From Streptomyces echinatus (GTDB taxonomy: Bacteria > Actinomycetota > Actinomycetes > Streptomycetales > Streptomycetaceae): a DNA stretch of 64,000 bases. Shown here piece by piece: positions 51,651-62,545 of the stretch. The stretch lies in contig NZ_JACHJK010000004.1 of the NCBI RefSeq assembly GCF_014203595.1, positions 62,001 to 126,000 on the forward strand. Direction: 5' to 3'. The position numbers were made by a program, and so were the translations under genes. Each line of letters begins with the position of its first letter. Within the stretch, counting starts at the first letter, position 1. The notes below the pieces were generated by a model. It saw only the letters and a program-made list of their open reading frames with translations. It was not told the DNA's origin and did no database searches.

Positions 51651-52010
51651 GTGAACGCGTATGCGCCCATCCTCGTACTGGGAGCCCTCGGGGCAGGCTT
51701 TGCGATCTTCTCCGTGGTCATGGCCACGCTGATCGGTCCGAAGCGGTACAACCGCGCGAAGCTCGAGGCCTACGAGTGCGGCATCGAGCCGACCCCCACG
51801 CCGGCCGGCGGCGGGCGCTTCCCCATCAAGTACTACCTGACGGCGATGCTCTTCATCGTCTTCGACATCGAGATCGTCTTCCTCTACCCCTGGGCCGTCA
51901 CCTTCGACGCCCTGGGGATCTTCGGGCTCGTGGAGATGCTGCTCTTCGTGCTCACCGTCTTCGTCGCCTACGCGTACGTATGGCGGCGCGGCGGCCTGGA
52001 ATGGGACTGA
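51651..52010 (+). CDS. nuoA: NADH-quinone oxidoreductase subunit A
   Basis: A 119-residue membrane subunit of complex I with three helices: ILVLGALGAGFAIFSVVMAT, then LTAMLFIVFDIEIVFLYPWAV and LLFVLTVFVAYAYVW. The conserved YECGIEP and FDIEIVFLYPWA are diagnostic. It belongs to the quinone-proximal membrane part. GTG 51651 follows GAGGAGCGAGGAGCG. First gene of the operon; nuoB starts 15 bases later. Confidence 0.97.
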   Translation: MNAYAPILVLGALGAGFAIFSVVMATLIGPKRYNRAKLEAYECGIEPTPTPAGGGRFPIKYYLTAMLFIVFDIEIVFLYPWAVTFDALGIFGLVEMLLFVLTVFVAYAYVWRRGGLEWD

Positions 52011-52025
52011 GGGGCCTTTAACGAC

Positions 52026-52580
52026 ATGGGACTCGAAGAAAAGCTGCCGAGTGGCTTCCTGCTCACCACCGTCGAGCAGGCCGCGGGCTGGGTGCGCAAG
52101 GCATCCGTCTTCCCGGCGACCTTCGGCCTCGCCTGCTGCGCCATCGAGATGATGACCACCGGCGCCGGCCGATACGACCTGGCCCGCTTCGGCATGGAGG
52201 TCTTCCGCGGCTCGCCGCGCCAGGCGGACCTGATGATCGTCGCAGGCCGGGTCAGCCAGAAGATGGCGCCGGTCCTGAGGCAGGTCTACGACCAGATGCC
52301 CAGCCCCAAGTGGGTGATCTCCATGGGCGTCTGCGCCTCCTCCGGCGGCATGTTCAACAACTACGCGATCGTCCAGGGCGTCGACCACATCGTCCCGGTC
52401 GACATCTATCTCCCCGGCTGTCCGCCCCGGCCCGAGATGCTCATGGACGCGATCCTCAAGCTCCACCAGAAGATCCAGTCCTCCAAGCTCGGCGTGAACG
52501 CCGAGGAAGCGGCCCGCGAGGCGGAGGAGGCGGCGCTCAAGGCCCTGCCCACGATCGAGATGAAGGGGCTGCTGCGGTGA
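52026..52580 (+). CDS. nuoB: NADH-quinone oxidoreductase subunit B
   Basis: A 184-residue peripheral subunit holding the N2 4Fe-4S cluster near the quinone site. The cluster cysteines are the CC in [11 protein letters not shown] in [11 protein letters not shown] and C in LPGCPPRPE. The C-terminal extension after residue 160 is Ala/Glu-rich. It overlaps nuoC by GTGA. Confidence 0.97.
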   Translation: MGLEEKLPSGFLLTTVEQAAGWVRKASVFPATFGLACCAIEMMTTGAGRYDLARFGMEVFRGSPRQADLMIVAGRVSQKMAPVLRQVYDQMPSPKWVISMGVCASSGGMFNNYAIVQGVDHIVPVDIYLPGCPPRPEMLMDAILKLHQKIQSSKLGVNAEEAAREAEEAALKALPTIEMKGLLR

Positions 52581-53341
52581 GCGACGCGAACGGCACCAAC
52601 GGCGCGAACGGGTCCGCGAACGGGGTGAACCCCGAGAAGGACCTCTCCGCCTCCAACCTCCCCGGTCAGCGCGGCCAGGGCGGCGAGGAGATCCGCGTCC
52701 AGCGCGGCATGTTCGGCGCCAACAACGGAGGCGACACCTCCGGCTACGGCGGCCTGGTCCGCTCGATCCGGCTCCCGGGACCGGCGGCCCGCCCCTACGG
52801 CGGCTGGTTCGACGAGGTCGCCGACGAACTGGAAGGCGCCCTGGAGGAACAGGGACTCCTCCCCGAGAACGCCATCGAGCAGACGGTCGTCGACCGCGGC
52901 GAGCTGACCTTCCACATCGAACGCGAGCACCTGCTCCGCGTCGCCCGCACCCTGCGCGACGACCCGGCCCTGCGCTTCGAACTGTGCACCGGCGTCAGCG
53001 GCGTCCACTACCCGAACGACAAGGGACGCGAGCTGCACGCGGTCTACCACCTGCGCTCGATCACCCACAACCGGCTGATCCGCCTCGAAGTCAGCGCCCC
53101 CGACAGCGACCCCCGCGTCCCGTCCCTGGTCTCCGTCTACCCGACCAACGACTGGCACGAGCGCGAGACCTACGACTTCTTCGGGATCGTCTTCGACGGT
53201 CACCCGGCCCTGACGCGGATCATGATGCCGGACGACTGGCAGGGCCACCCGCAGCGCAAGGACTACCCCCTCGGCGGCATCGCCGTCGAGTACAAGGGCG
53301 CCCAGATCCCGGCTCCGGACCAGCGGAGGTCGTACTCGTGA
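52577..53341 (+). CDS. nuoC: NADH-quinone oxidoreductase subunit C
   Basis: A 254-residue subunit (30-kDa family) of the peripheral arm. The conserved region is [67 protein letters not shown]. An unusual N-terminal extension of about 60 residues rich in Asn/Gly precedes it. GTG 52577 overlaps the nuoB stop and its own stop overlaps nuoD's GTG. Confidence 0.96.
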   Translation: MSDANGTNGANGSANGVNPEKDLSASNLPGQRGQGGEEIRVQRGMFGANNGGDTSGYGGLVRSIRLPGPAARPYGGWFDEVADELEGALEEQGLLPENAIEQTVVDRGELTFHIEREHLLRVARTLRDDPALRFELCTGVSGVHYPNDKGRELHAVYHLRSITHNRLIRLEVSAPDSDPRVPSLVSVYPTNDWHERETYDFFGIVFDGHPALTRIMMPDDWQGHPQRKDYPLGGIAVEYKGAQIPAPDQRRSYS

Positions 53342-54678
53342 GCACGCAGTCAGCATCCGCCGCGTCGGCCGCCTCCGCACGCGAGACCACCGAGGGCACC
53401 GTATATACGGTCACCGGTGGCGACTGGGACGAGGTCGTCCAGTCCGCGGCCCGCGCCGACGACGAACGCATCGTCGTCAACATGGGTCCCCAGCACCCGT
53501 CCACCCACGGAGTGCTCCGCCTCATCCTGGAGATCGAGGGCGAGACGGTCACCGAGGCCCGCTGCGGCATCGGCTACCTCCACACCGGCATCGAGAAGAA
53601 CCTCGAGTACCGCACGTGGACGCAGGGCACCACCTTCGTGACGCGCATGGACTACCTGACGTCCTTCTTCAACGAGACCGCCTACTGTCTCGCCGTCGAG
53701 AAGCTCCTCGGCATCGAGGACCAGATCACCGAGCGCGCCAAGATCATCCGAGTGCTCCTGATGGAGCTGAACCGGATGTCCTCGCACCTGGTGTGCATCG
53801 CCACCGGCGGCATGGAGCTGGGCGCCACCACGATCATGATCTACGGATTCCGCGATCGTGAAATGATTCTCGACCTCTACGAGCTCATCACGGGCCTGCG
53901 GATGAACCACGCGTACATCCGCCCCGGCGGACTCGCCCAGGACCTGCCGCCCGGCGCGGTGGACCAGATCCGCGAGTTCGTGAAGAAGATGAAGAAGAAC
54001 CTCCCGGAGTACGACAAGCTCGCCACCGGGAACCCCATCTTCAAGGCCCGCATGCAGGACGTCGGCTACCTCGACCTGGCGGGCTGCATGGCCCTCGGCG
54101 CCACCGGCCCGATCCTGCGCTCCGCCGGCCTGCCGCACGACCTGCGCAAGACACAGCCGTACTGCGACTACGAGACGTACGACTTCGACGTCCCGACCGC
54201 CGACACCTGCGACTCCTACGGCCGCTTCCTCGTCCGCCTGGAGGAGATGCGCCAGTCGCTCAGGATCGTCGAGCAGTGCCTGGACCGGCTCCAGCCCGGC
54301 CCGGTCATGGTCGCCGACAAGAAGATCGCCTGGCCCGCCCAGCTCGCCCTGGGACCGGACGGACTCGGCAACTCCCTCGACCACATCAAGAAGATCATGG
54401 GCACCTCCATGGAGGCCCTGATCCACCACTTCAAGCTGGTCACCGAGGGCTTCCGCGTGCCGCCGGGACAGGCGTACGCGGCCGTCGAGTCGCCCAAGGG
54501 CGAACTCGGTGTGCACGCCGTCTCCGACGGCGGCACCCGCCCCTACCGGGTCCACTTCCGCGACCCGTCCTTCACCAACCTGCAAGCCATGGCGGCGATG
54601 TGCGAGGGCGGCCAGGTCGCCGACGTCATCGTCGCCGTCGCGTCCATCGACCCCGTGATGGGAGGCGTCGACCGGTGA
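53338..54678 (+). CDS. nuoD: NADH-quinone oxidoreductase subunit D
   Basis: A 446-residue 49-kDa-type subunit forming the quinone pocket with Nuo[24 protein letters not shown] is the diagnostic start and [33 protein letters not shown] and [13 protein letters not shown] follow. The N-terminal 45 residues ([19 protein letters not shown]) are an actinobacterial extension. GTG start, GTGA junctions on both sides. Confidence 0.97.
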   Translation: MSTQSASAASAASARETTEGTVYTVTGGDWDEVVQSAARADDERIVVNMGPQHPSTHGVLRLILEIEGETVTEARCGIGYLHTGIEKNLEYRTWTQGTTFVTRMDYLTSFFNETAYCLAVEKLLGIEDQITERAKIIRVLLMELNRMSSHLVCIATGGMELGATTIMIYGFRDREMILDLYELITGLRMNHAYIRPGGLAQDLPPGAVDQIREFVKKMKKNLPEYDKLATGNPIFKARMQDVGYLDLAGCMALGATGPILRSAGLPHDLRKTQPYCDYETYDFDVPTADTCDSYGRFLVRLEEMRQSLRIVEQCLDRLQPGPVMVADKKIAWPAQLALGPDGLGNSLDHIKKIMGTSMEALIHHFKLVTEGFRVPPGQAYAAVESPKGELGVHAVSDGGTRPYRVHFRDPSFTNLQAMAAMCEGGQVADVIVAVASIDPVMGGVDR

Positions 54679-55541
54679 CCACCTCTTCTTCCGAGCGGGG
54701 CGTCAGCCTGGGCATGCCGCAATTGCCCGCGCCCGCCTACCCGGACGACGTCCGGGCCCGGCTGGAGGCCGACGCGCGCGAGGTGATCGCGCGCTACCCC
54801 GACTCCCGCTCCGCCCTGCTGCCGCTGCTCCACCTCGTGCAGTCGGAGGAGGGCCATGTCACGCGCGCCGGAATGCGGTTCTGCGCGGACATGCTGGACC
54901 TGACCACGGCCGAGGTCACCGCTGTCGCCACCTTCTACACCATGTACCGGCGCAAGCCCTCCGGCGACTACCAGGTCGGCGTCTGCACCAACACGCTGTG
55001 CGCGGTGATGGGCGGCGACGCGATCTTCGAGTCACTCCAGGAACACCTGGGCGTCGGCAACGGCGAGACCACCGACGACGGCAAGGTCACCCTGGAACAC
55101 ATCGAGTGCAACGCGGCCTGCGACTACGCGCCCGTCGTGATGGTCAACTGGGAGTTCTTCGACAACCAGACCCCGGCGAGCGCCAAGCGCCTGGTCGACG
55201 ACCTGCGCGCGGGACAGCCCGTCGAGCCCACGCGCGGCGCCCGGCTCTGCACCTTCAAGGAGACCGCCCGGATCCTGGCCGGCTTCCCCGACGAGCGGCC
55301 CGGGGCCGTCGAGGAGAGCGGCGGTGCGGGACCCGCGTCGCTGGTGGGCCTTCGCCTGGCAAGGGGAGAGGCCGCACCCGCGCGCGTGGTCCATCCGCGC
55401 GGAGGTCCGCATGAGGAACCGCAGGACAGGGTGCACGAGCCCTCGCCGGCCGAGCACCTCAGTTCCCATGACGCGCCGCAGGACACATCGGCCTCCGACC
55501 CGGCCCACCCGGCAGGGCCTACCGCCGAGGAGGGGGAGTGA
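54675..55541 (+). CDS. nuoE: NADH-quinone oxidoreductase subunit E
   Basis: A 288-residue 24-kDa subunit with the N1a 2Fe-2S cluster: ligands in VCTNTLC and [10 protein letters not shown]. The core, about 185 residues, has the usual length; a disordered Pro/Glu/His/Ala-rich C-terminal tail of roughly 70-80 residues, from [14 protein letters not shown] on, follows. It overlaps nuoF by TGATG/GTGATG. It passes electrons from FMN in NuoF. Confidence 0.95.
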   Translation: MTTSSSERGVSLGMPQLPAPAYPDDVRARLEADAREVIARYPDSRSALLPLLHLVQSEEGHVTRAGMRFCADMLDLTTAEVTAVATFYTMYRRKPSGDYQVGVCTNTLCAVMGGDAIFESLQEHLGVGNGETTDDGKVTLEHIECNAACDYAPVVMVNWEFFDNQTPASAKRLVDDLRAGQPVEPTRGARLCTFKETARILAGFPDERPGAVEESGGAGPASLVGLRLARGEAAPARVVHPRGGPHEEPQDRVHEPSPAEHLSSHDAPQDTSASDPAHPAGPTAEEGE

Positions 55542-56887
55542 TGACCGTGGTACCCGAGGTCAAGGACACGAGCCCGGAGAAGCTGCTCGCACCCGTGCTG
55601 TCGGCCTTCTGGGACGAGGACCGGTCCTGGACTCTGGACGTCTACCGGAGGCACGAAGGGTACGAGGGGCTCCGCAAGGCGCTCGCCATGTCACCGGACG
55701 ACCTCATCGCGTACGTCAAGGAGTCCGGGCTGCGAGGCCGGGGCGGCGCGGGATTCCCGACCGGAATGAAGTGGCAGTTCATTCCGCAGGGTGATGGAAA
55801 ACCGCACTATCTAGTTGTCAACGCCGACGAGTCGGAGCCGGGCACCTGCAAGGACATCCCGCTCCTCTTCGCGAACCCGCACAGCCTCATCGAGGGCATG
55901 ATCATCGCGTGTTACGCCATCAGGTCGTCGCATGCCTTCATCTATCTGCGTGGTGAAGTCGTCCCTGTTCTGCGGCGGTTGCACGAGGCCGTGCGCGAGG
56001 CCTACGCGGCGGGTTACCTCGGCGAGAACATCCTGGGCAGCGGACTCGACCTCCAGCTCACCGTGCACGCGGGTGCGGGCGCGTACATCTGCGGTGAGGA
56101 GACCGCACTGCTCGACTCGCTCGAAGGCCGCCGTGGGCAACCGCGGCTCCGTCCCCCCTTCCCTGCGGTGGAAGGCCTCTACGCCTGTCCGACTGTGGTG
56201 AATAACGTCGAGTCGATCGCGTCAGTTCCCGCCATCCTGAAAAACGGCAAGGACTGGTTCAGGTCGATGGGCAGCGAGAAGTCCCCGGGCTTCACGCTCT
56301 ACTCGCTCAGCGGCCACGTCGCGAGCCCCGGCCAGTACGAGGCCCCGCTCGGGATCACCCTGCGCCAGCTCCTCGACATGAGCGGCGGCATGCGGCCGGG
56401 CCACCGCCTGAAGTTCTGGACGCCGGGCGGCTCCTCCACGCCGATGTTCACCGACGAGCACCTCGACGTCCCCCTCGACTACGAGGGCGTCGGCGCCGCC
56501 GGCTCCATGCTCGGCACCAAGGCCCTGCAGTGCTTCGACGAGACGACCTGCGTGGTGCGGGCCGTCACCCGCTGGACCGAGTTCTACGCCCACGAGTCCT
56601 GCGGCAAGTGCACACCCTGCCGCGAAGGAACGTACTGGCTGGTGCAGCTGCTGCGGGACATCGAGGCCGGCAAGGGCGTGATGTCCGACCTCGACAAGCT
56701 GAACGACATCGCCGACAACATCAACGGCAAGTCGTTCTGCGCCCTCGGCGACGGCGCCGCATCCCCGATCTTCTCCTCGCTGAAGTACTTCCGCGAGGAG
56801 TACGAGCAGCACATCACGGGCCGGGGCTGCCCCTTCGACCCGGCCAAGTCGACGGCCTGGGCGGACCGCCCGGAGGTGAACGCATGA
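55541..56887 (+). CDS. nuoF: NADH-quinone oxidoreductase subunit F
   Basis: A 448-residue 51-kDa subunit that binds NADH and FMN and one 4Fe-4S cluster (N3). The NADH/FMN loops are [16 protein letters not shown] and [14 protein letters not shown], and the cluster cysteines are in [16 protein letters not shown] plus a later cysteine in [15 protein letters not shown] 55541 overlaps the nuoE stop; a GTG one codon upstream is possible. It overlaps nuoG by ATGA. Confidence 0.97.
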   Translation: MTVVPEVKDTSPEKLLAPVLSAFWDEDRSWTLDVYRRHEGYEGLRKALAMSPDDLIAYVKESGLRGRGGAGFPTGMKWQFIPQGDGKPHYLVVNADESEPGTCKDIPLLFANPHSLIEGMIIACYAIRSSHAFIYLRGEVVPVLRRLHEAVREAYAAGYLGENILGSGLDLQLTVHAGAGAYICGEETALLDSLEGRRGQPRLRPPFPAVEGLYACPTVVNNVESIASVPAILKNGKDWFRSMGSEKSPGFTLYSLSGHVASPGQYEAPLGITLRQLLDMSGGMRPGHRLKFWTPGGSSTPMFTDEHLDVPLDYEGVGAAGSMLGTKALQCFDETTCVVRAVTRWTEFYAHESCGKCTPCREGTYWLVQLLRDIEAGKGVMSDLDKLNDIADNINGKSFCALGDGAASPIFSSLKYFREEYEQHITGRGCPFDPAKSTAWADRPEVNA

Positions 56888-59388
56888 CCGTGACCACCAG
56901 TGCTCCCTCCGGAGGGGGAGAGGCGGCGGTCCCGCCGGAAGACCTCGTCACGCTGACCATCGACGGCGCCGAGATCAGCGTGCCCAAGGGCACCCTGGTC
57001 ATCCGGGCCGCCGAACAGCTCGGCATCGAGATCCCGCGGTTCTGCGACCACCCCCTCCTCGACCCCGCCGGCGCCTGCCGGCAGTGCATCGTCGAGGTCG
57101 AGGGCCAGCGCAAGCCGATGGCGTCCTGCACGATCACGTGCACGGACGGCATGGTCGTGAAGACCCATCTCACCTCCCCGGCCGCCGAGAAGGCCCAGCA
57201 CGGCGTGATGGAGCTGCTGCTCATCAACCACCCGCTGGACTGCCCGGTCTGCGACAAGGGCGGCGAGTGCCCGCTGCAGAACCAGGCGATGTCGCACGGC
57301 AACGCCGAGTCCCGGTTCGAAGGGAAGAAGCGGACCTACGAGAAGCCCGTGGCGATCTCCACACAGGTGCTGCTCGACCGCGAGCGGTGCGTGCTGTGCG
57401 CCCGCTGCACCCGGTTCTCGAACCAGGTGGCCGGCGACCCGATGATCGAACTGGTCGAGCGGGGCGCACTCCAGCAGGTCGGCACCGGCGAGGGCGACCC
57501 GTTCGAGTCGTACTTCTCCGGCAACACCATCCAGATCTGCCCGGTCGGCGCGCTCACCTCGGCCGCCTACCGCTTCCGCTCCCGCCCCTTCGACCTCGTC
57601 TCCTCGCCGTCGGTCTGCGAGCACTGCTCCGGCGGCTGCGCCACCCGCACCGACCACCGGCGCGGCAAGGTCATGCGGCGGCTCGCCGCGAACGACCCCG
57701 AGGTCAACGAGGAGTGGATCTGCGACAAGGGACGCTTCGCGTTCCGGTACGCGCAGACCAGGAACCGCCTGGAGACACCCCTGGTGCGCAACGCCGACGG
57801 CGTCCTGGAGCCGGCCTCATGGCCGGAAGCCCTGGACGCGGCCGCGCGCGGCCTGACCGCCGCCCGCTCCCGGGCCGGCGTCCTCACCGGCGGCCGGCTG
57901 ACCGTCGAGGACGCCTACGCGTACAGCAAGTTCGCACGCGTGGCACTCGACACCAACGACATCGACTTCCGCGCGCGCGTGCACAGCGGCGAGGAAACCG
58001 ACTTCCTGGCGGCCCGGGTGGCCGGCCACGGCCGTGACCTCGACGGTACGGGCGTCACGTACACCTCCCTGGAGAAGGCACCCGCCGTCCTGCTGGCCGG
58101 CTTCGAGTCGGAGGAGGAGGCCCCCGGCGTCTTCCTGCGGCTGCGCAAGGCCTGGCGCAAGCACAAGCAGCAGGTGTTCGCGCTCGCCACGCACACCACC
58201 CGCGGCCTGGAGAAGACCGGCGGCACCCTGCTGCCGGCCGCCCCGGGCACCGAGACCGAGTGGCTGGACGCCCTCGCGAGCGGCTCCGGCCTGGAGGGGC
58301 CCGGCGCACGAGCCGCCGAGGCCCTGCGCGCCGAGGGTGCGGTCATCGTCGTGGGGGAGAGGCTGGCCGCCGTGGCAGGCGGCCTCACCGCCGCCCTGCG
58401 CGCCGCCACCGCCACCGGCGCCGAGCTGGTGTGGATCCCCCGCCGGGCCGGTGAGCGCGGCGCCGTCGAGGCGGGCGCGCTGCCCTCGCTGCTGCCCGGC
58501 GGCCGCCCGGCGACCGACCCGCGCGCGCGGGAGGAGGTGGCCGCCGCCTGGGGGCTCGCCGAACTGCCCCTGCGCTACGGCCGTGACACCCACCAGATCA
58601 TCGAGGCCGCCGCCGCCGGCGAACTCGCCGCGCTCGTGGTCGCCGGTGTGGAGGTCGCCGACCTGCCCGACCCGGCACGCGCGCGTGAGGCACTCGAGAA
58701 CGTCGGCTTCCTGGTGTCGCTGGAGCTGCGGCCCAGCGAGGTCACCGAACGCGCCGACGTCGTCCTGCCGGTCGCCGCGGTCGCCGAGAAGGCGGGCACC
58801 TTCCTCAACTGGGAAGGCCGCGTCCGCTTCTTCGAGGCCGCGCTCAAGCCCGACCAGATGACCCGCCGGCTCGCGCCGGCCGACACCCGCGTGCTGCAGA
58901 TGCTCGCCGACGCCATGGACGTCCACCTGGGCCTGCCGGACCTGCGCACCACACGCGCGGAGATCGACCGCCTCGGCCCCTGGAACGGCCCCCACGCCAC
59001 CGGACCCATGGAGTCCGCGGGCGTGCTGGCCCGCCCGGCCACCGGCGAGGCCGTACTCGCCGGACACCGGCTCCTGCTCGACCAGGGCCTCCTCCAGGAG
59101 GGCGACGAGGCGCTCGCCGGGACCCGGCACGCCGCACGCGCGCGCGTGTCCGCCGCGACGGCCGCCGAGGCGGGCGTCGAGGACGGCGGCACCCTGGCCG
59201 TCACCGGCTCCGCCGGGACGGTCGAACTGCCCCTGCAGATCACCGAGATGCCCGACCGGGTGGTCTGGCTCCCGCTGAACTCCACCGGCGCCGGCGTCGC
59301 CTCCGACACCGGGGCACGGCCCGGCTCCCTCGTCCGTATCGGCCCGGCGGCAGTCGCCGAAGAGGCCCCCAAGGAGGTGGAGGCATGA
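56884..59388 (+). CDS. nuoG: NADH-quinone oxidoreductase subunit G
   Basis: An 834-residue 75-kDa subunit. The N-terminal 2Fe-2S ferredoxin domain ([25 protein letters not shown]) is followed by [19 protein letters not shown], the 4Fe-4S motif [13 protein letters not shown], and a molybdopterin-type body with [13 protein letters not shown] (a fourth possible cluster, as in bacteria with N7). The C-terminal 150 residues ([13 protein letters not shown]) resemble the molydopterin-binding lobe; no molybdenum is expected. ATG 56884. Confidence 0.96.
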   Translation: MTVTTSAPSGGGEAAVPPEDLVTLTIDGAEISVPKGTLVIRAAEQLGIEIPRFCDHPLLDPAGACRQCIVEVEGQRKPMASCTITCTDGMVVKTHLTSPAAEKAQHGVMELLLINHPLDCPVCDKGGECPLQNQAMSHGNAESRFEGKKRTYEKPVAISTQVLLDRERCVLCARCTRFSNQVAGDPMIELVERGALQQVGTGEGDPFESYFSGNTIQICPVGALTSAAYRFRSRPFDLVSSPSVCEHCSGGCATRTDHRRGKVMRRLAANDPEVNEEWICDKGRFAFRYAQTRNRLETPLVRNADGVLEPASWPEALDAAARGLTAARSRAGVLTGGRLTVEDAYAYSKFARVALDTNDIDFRARVHSGEETDFLAARVAGHGRDLDGTGVTYTSLEKAPAVLLAGFESEEEAPGVFLRLRKAWRKHKQQVFALATHTTRGLEKTGGTLLPAAPGTETEWLDALASGSGLEGPGARAAEALRAEGAVIVVGERLAAVAGGLTAALRAATATGAELVWIPRRAGERGAVEAGALPSLLPGGRPATDPRAREEVAAAWGLAELPLRYGRDTHQIIEAAAAGELAALVVAGVEVADLPDPARAREALENVGFLVSLELRPSEVTERADVVLPVAAVAEKAGTFLNWEGRVRFFEAALKPDQMTRRLAPADTRVLQMLADAMDVHLGLPDLRTTRAEIDRLGPWNGPHATGPMESAGVLARPATGEAVLAGHRLLLDQGLLQEGDEALAGTRHAARARVSAATAAEAGVEDGGTLAVTGSAGTVELPLQITEMPDRVVWLPLNSTGAGVASDTGARPGSLVRIGPAAVAEEAPKEVEA

Positions 59389-60749
59389 GCACGTACCTCG
59401 CCGCTGAAGACCTCTCGATGTTCGGCCGTGACCCCTGGTGGCTGGTCGTCGTCAAGGCGGTGTTCTGCTTCGCCTTCCTGATGGTGACCGTGCTGTTCTC
59501 CATCGTCTGGGAGCGCAAGGTCGTCGCCTGGATGCAGCTGCGGATCGGCCCCAACCGGCACGGCCCCTGGGGCATGCTCCAGTCGCTCGCCGACGGCGTG
59601 AAACTGATGCTCAAGGAAGACATCATCGTCAAGCGCGCGGACAAGGTGGTCTACGTCCTCGCGCCGATCGTCGCGGCCATCCCGGCCTTCATGGCGATCG
59701 CGGTGATCCCGTTCGGGCCCGCCGGCAACGAGATCTCGATCTTCGGCCACCGCACCACGATGCAGCTCACCGACCTGCCGATCGCGATGCTCTACATCCT
59801 CGCGGTCGCCTCCGTCGGCATCTACGGCATCGTGCTGGCGGGCTGGAGTTCCGGATCCACCTACCCCCTCCTCGGCGGCCTGCGCTCCTGCGCGCAGATG
59901 ATCTCGTACGAGATCGCCATGGGCGCCGCGTTCGCCTCCGTGTTCCTCTACTCGGGGTCGATGTCGACGTCCACGATCGTCGAGCAGCAGCACGACCGCT
60001 GGTACATCCTGCTGCTGCCGGTCTCCTTCATCCTCTACATCGTCACGATGGTCGGCGAGACCAACCGCGCCCCCTTCGACATGCCGGAGTCCGAGGGCGA
60101 CCTGGTCGGCGGCTTCAACACCGAGTACTCGTCGATCAAGTTCGCGATGTTCATGCTCGCCGAGTACGTCAACATGGTCACCGTCTCGGCCGTCTCGACC
60201 ACCCTCTTCCTGGGCGGCTGGCGCGCCCCCTGGCCGATCAGCAGCTTCTGGGAGGGCGCCAACCACGGCTGGTGGCCCCTGCTCTGGTTCGTCATCAAGG
60301 TCCAGCTGCTGCTGTTCTTCTTCATCTGGCTGCGCGGCACGCTCCCACGCGTCCGCTACGACCAGCTGATGAAACTCGGCTGGAAGGTCCTCATCCCGGT
60401 CTCCGTGACCTGGCTGATGCTGGTCGCGACCGTCCGCGCCCTGCGCAACGAGAACTACGACTTCGCCGACATCGCCCTCTACGTCGGCGGCGGTGTCCTC
60501 GCCCTGCTGCTGATCTCCTTCGTCGCCGACATGTTCCGCGAGAAGGCGAGGACGGGCGAGCAGCCGCCCTCCCAGCAGCAGGCCTTCGACCCGATGGCGG
60601 GCGGTTTCCCCGTACCGCCGCTTCCGGGCCAGGAACTGCCGTCGGTGCCGCGACGCCGCCCGCGCCGCGAGCGGGAGCTGATTGTCAGTGGCGGGTCGGA
60701 CACTGTCAGTGACGGATCCACGGATGGAAAGGAGGCGTCCGATGGCTGA
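59385..60749 (+). CDS. nuoH: NADH-quinone oxidoreductase subunit H
   Basis: A 454-residue membrane subunit with eight or nine helices at the quinone entrance. [25 protein letters not shown]-like [28 protein letters not shown] and [18 protein letters not shown] are the diagnostic loops. A C-terminal tail of about 80 Pro/Arg-rich residues goes beyond typical proteins. It overlaps nuoG by ATGA and nuoI by 8 bases. Confidence 0.97.
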   Translation: MSTYLAAEDLSMFGRDPWWLVVVKAVFCFAFLMVTVLFSIVWERKVVAWMQLRIGPNRHGPWGMLQSLADGVKLMLKEDIIVKRADKVVYVLAPIVAAIPAFMAIAVIPFGPAGNEISIFGHRTTMQLTDLPIAMLYILAVASVGIYGIVLAGWSSGSTYPLLGGLRSCAQMISYEIAMGAAFASVFLYSGSMSTSTIVEQQHDRWYILLLPVSFILYIVTMVGETNRAPFDMPESEGDLVGGFNTEYSSIKFAMFMLAEYVNMVTVSAVSTTLFLGGWRAPWPISSFWEGANHGWWPLLWFVIKVQLLLFFFIWLRGTLPRVRYDQLMKLGWKVLIPVSVTWLMLVATVRALRNENYDFADIALYVGGGVLALLLISFVADMFREKARTGEQPPSQQQAFDPMAGGFPVPPLPGQELPSVPRRRPRRERELIVSGGSDTVSDGSTDGKEASDG

Positions 60750-61392
60750 GGAGCCTCAGGAGTCCGGGCAGACCAAGCCCGGCTTCCAGAACCCCGTCGC
60801 CGGCTTCGGCGTGACCTTCAAGGCCATGTTCAAGAAGCGGCTGACCGAGCAGTACCCGGAGCAGAAGAAGACCACGGCTCCGCGGTTCCACGGACGGCAC
60901 CAGCTCAACCGCCATCCGGACGGCCTGGAGAAGTGCGTCGGCTGCGAGCTGTGCGCCTGGGCCTGTCCCGCCGACGCCATCTACGTGGAGGGCGCCGACA
61001 ACACCGACGAGGAGCGCTACTCGCCGGGCGAGCGGTACGGCCGCGTCTACCAGATCAACTACGCCCGCTGCATCCTGTGCGGGCTGTGCATCGAAGCGTG
61101 CCCCACGCGCGCGCTGACGATGACGAACGAGTTCGAGCTGGCCGACTCCAGCCGCGCCAACCTCATCTACACCAAGGAGCAGCTGCTCGCCGGCCTCGAA
61201 GAGGGCATGGTCGACACACCGCACGCGATCTTCCCCGGGACGGACGAACAGGACTACTACCGGGGCCTGGTGACGCAGGCCGCACCCGGCACGGTCCAGC
61301 AGGCCGCCGTCTCCAAGGGCGAGGTCCCCCAGGAGGCCGCCTCCACCTTCGGCGAGGACGAACCGGCCTCGGAGAAGGTGATCGGCCGATGA
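60742..61392 (+). CDS. nuoI: NADH-quinone oxidoreductase subunit I
   Basis: A 216-residue ferredoxin-like subunit with two 4Fe-4S clusters (N6a, N6b): [20 protein letters not shown] and [23 protein letters not shown]. It relays electrons toward NuoB. ATG 60742 is chosen (AAAGGAGG upstream); the frame is open further upstream within nuoH. The C-terminal 50 residues are a variable tail. Confidence 0.97.
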   Translation: MAEEPQESGQTKPGFQNPVAGFGVTFKAMFKKRLTEQYPEQKKTTAPRFHGRHQLNRHPDGLEKCVGCELCAWACPADAIYVEGADNTDEERYSPGERYGRVYQINYARCILCGLCIEACPTRALTMTNEFELADSSRANLIYTKEQLLAGLEEGMVDTPHAIFPGTDEQDYYRGLVTQAAPGTVQQAAVSKGEVPQEAASTFGEDEPASEKVIGR

Positions 61393-62234
61393 ACGCGACT
61401 CACCTCGCCGCCTACACCACCTCCACCGGTGAGGCCTTCCAGTTCTGGGTCCTCGGCACGATCGCCGTGATCGGCGCCCTGTGCACCGTCTTCATGAAGA
61501 AGGCCGTGCACAGCGCGCTCTGCCTCGCCGGCACCATGATCGTCCTGGCGATCTTCTACCTCGCCAACGGCGCCTACTTCCTCGGGATCGTGCAGGTCGT
61601 CGTCTACACCGGCGCGATCATGATGCTGTTCCTGTTCGTGGTGATGCTCGTCGGCGTCACGGCCGCGGACTCCCTGAAGGAGACCATCAAGGGCCAGCGC
61701 TGGCTGGCCCTTCTGTGTGGCGTCGGCTTCGGTGTCCTGCTGTTCGCTGGCATCGGCAACGCCTCCCTGAAGGAGTTCAACGGCACCGGCCAGGCGAACG
61801 CGAACGGCAACGTCGAGGGCCTCGCGTCCCTCATCTTCACCAAGTACGTCTTCGCCTTCGAAATCACCGGCGCCCTGCTCATCACGGCCGCCGTCGGCGC
61901 CATGGTGCTCACCCACCGCGAGCGCACCGAGCGCGCCAAGACCCAGCGCGAGCTGTCCGAACAGCGCGTCCGCGAGGGCAAGCACCTCCCGCCGCTGCCC
62001 GCCCCCGGTGTCTACGCCCGGCACAACGCCGTCGACATCGCGGGCCTGCTGCCCGACGGCACCCCGTCCGAGCTGACCGTCAACAAGACGCTGCGCGAAC
62101 GCGGCCAGATCCGCGACGTGTCCACCGAGGCGCTCAACGACCTGCGCGCGCTGGAACAGCGCGCGGAGGAACGCCTGGAGCGCACGGCCATCCAGCCGGA
62201 GACGTTCAAGCGGCCCGAGGAGGCGTCGAAGTGA
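61389..62234 (+). CDS. nuoJ: NADH-quinone oxidoreductase subunit J
   Basis: A 281-residue membrane subunit with five helices, for example [40 protein letters not shown] and [21 protein letters not shown], a core motif of the proton pathway. A long polar C-terminus of about 90 residues ([20 protein letters not shown]) follows. ATG 61389 overlaps the nuoI stop; GTGA with nuoK. Confidence 0.96.
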   Translation: MNATHLAAYTTSTGEAFQFWVLGTIAVIGALCTVFMKKAVHSALCLAGTMIVLAIFYLANGAYFLGIVQVVVYTGAIMMLFLFVVMLVGVTAADSLKETIKGQRWLALLCGVGFGVLLFAGIGNASLKEFNGTGQANANGNVEGLASLIFTKYVFAFEITGALLITAAVGAMVLTHRERTERAKTQRELSEQRVREGKHLPPLPAPGVYARHNAVDIAGLLPDGTPSELTVNKTLRERGQIRDVSTEALNDLRALEQRAEERLERTAIQPETFKRPEEASK

Positions 62235-62530
62235 ACCCGGTCAACTACCTCTACCTCGCCGCCCTGCTGTTCACGATCGGCGCGACCGGCGTCCTCATCC
62301 GGCGCAACGCCATCGTGCTCTTCATGTGCGTCGAGCTGATGCTGAACGCCTGCAACCTCGCGTTCGTCACCTTCTCCCGGATGCACGGCAACCTCGACGG
62401 GCAGATCATCGCCTTCTTCACGATGGTCGTCGCCGCCGCGGAGGTCGTGGTGGGCCTCGCGATCATCGTGTCGCTGTTCCGTACCCGCCACTCGGCCTCG
62501 GTCGACGACGCCAGCCTGATGAAGCTGTAA
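62231..62530 (+). CDS. nuoK: NADH-quinone oxidoreductase subunit K
   Basis: A 99-residue, three-helix subunit (MnhC/NuoK fold): [44 protein letters not shown] holds the conserved membrane glutamate (VELMLNA), and [17 protein letters not shown] the second. GTG 62231 overlaps nuoJ's stop. nuoL follows after 15 bases. Confidence 0.97.
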   Translation: MNPVNYLYLAALLFTIGATGVLIRRNAIVLFMCVELMLNACNLAFVTFSRMHGNLDGQIIAFFTMVVAAAEVVVGLAIIVSLFRTRHSASVDDASLMKL

Positions 62531-62545
62531 GGGGTCGGAAGAATC

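Noticed and set aside
53350..54585. Long antisense frame (411 codons) opposite nuoD
   Set aside because: High-GC shadow of a fully conserved complex I gene.
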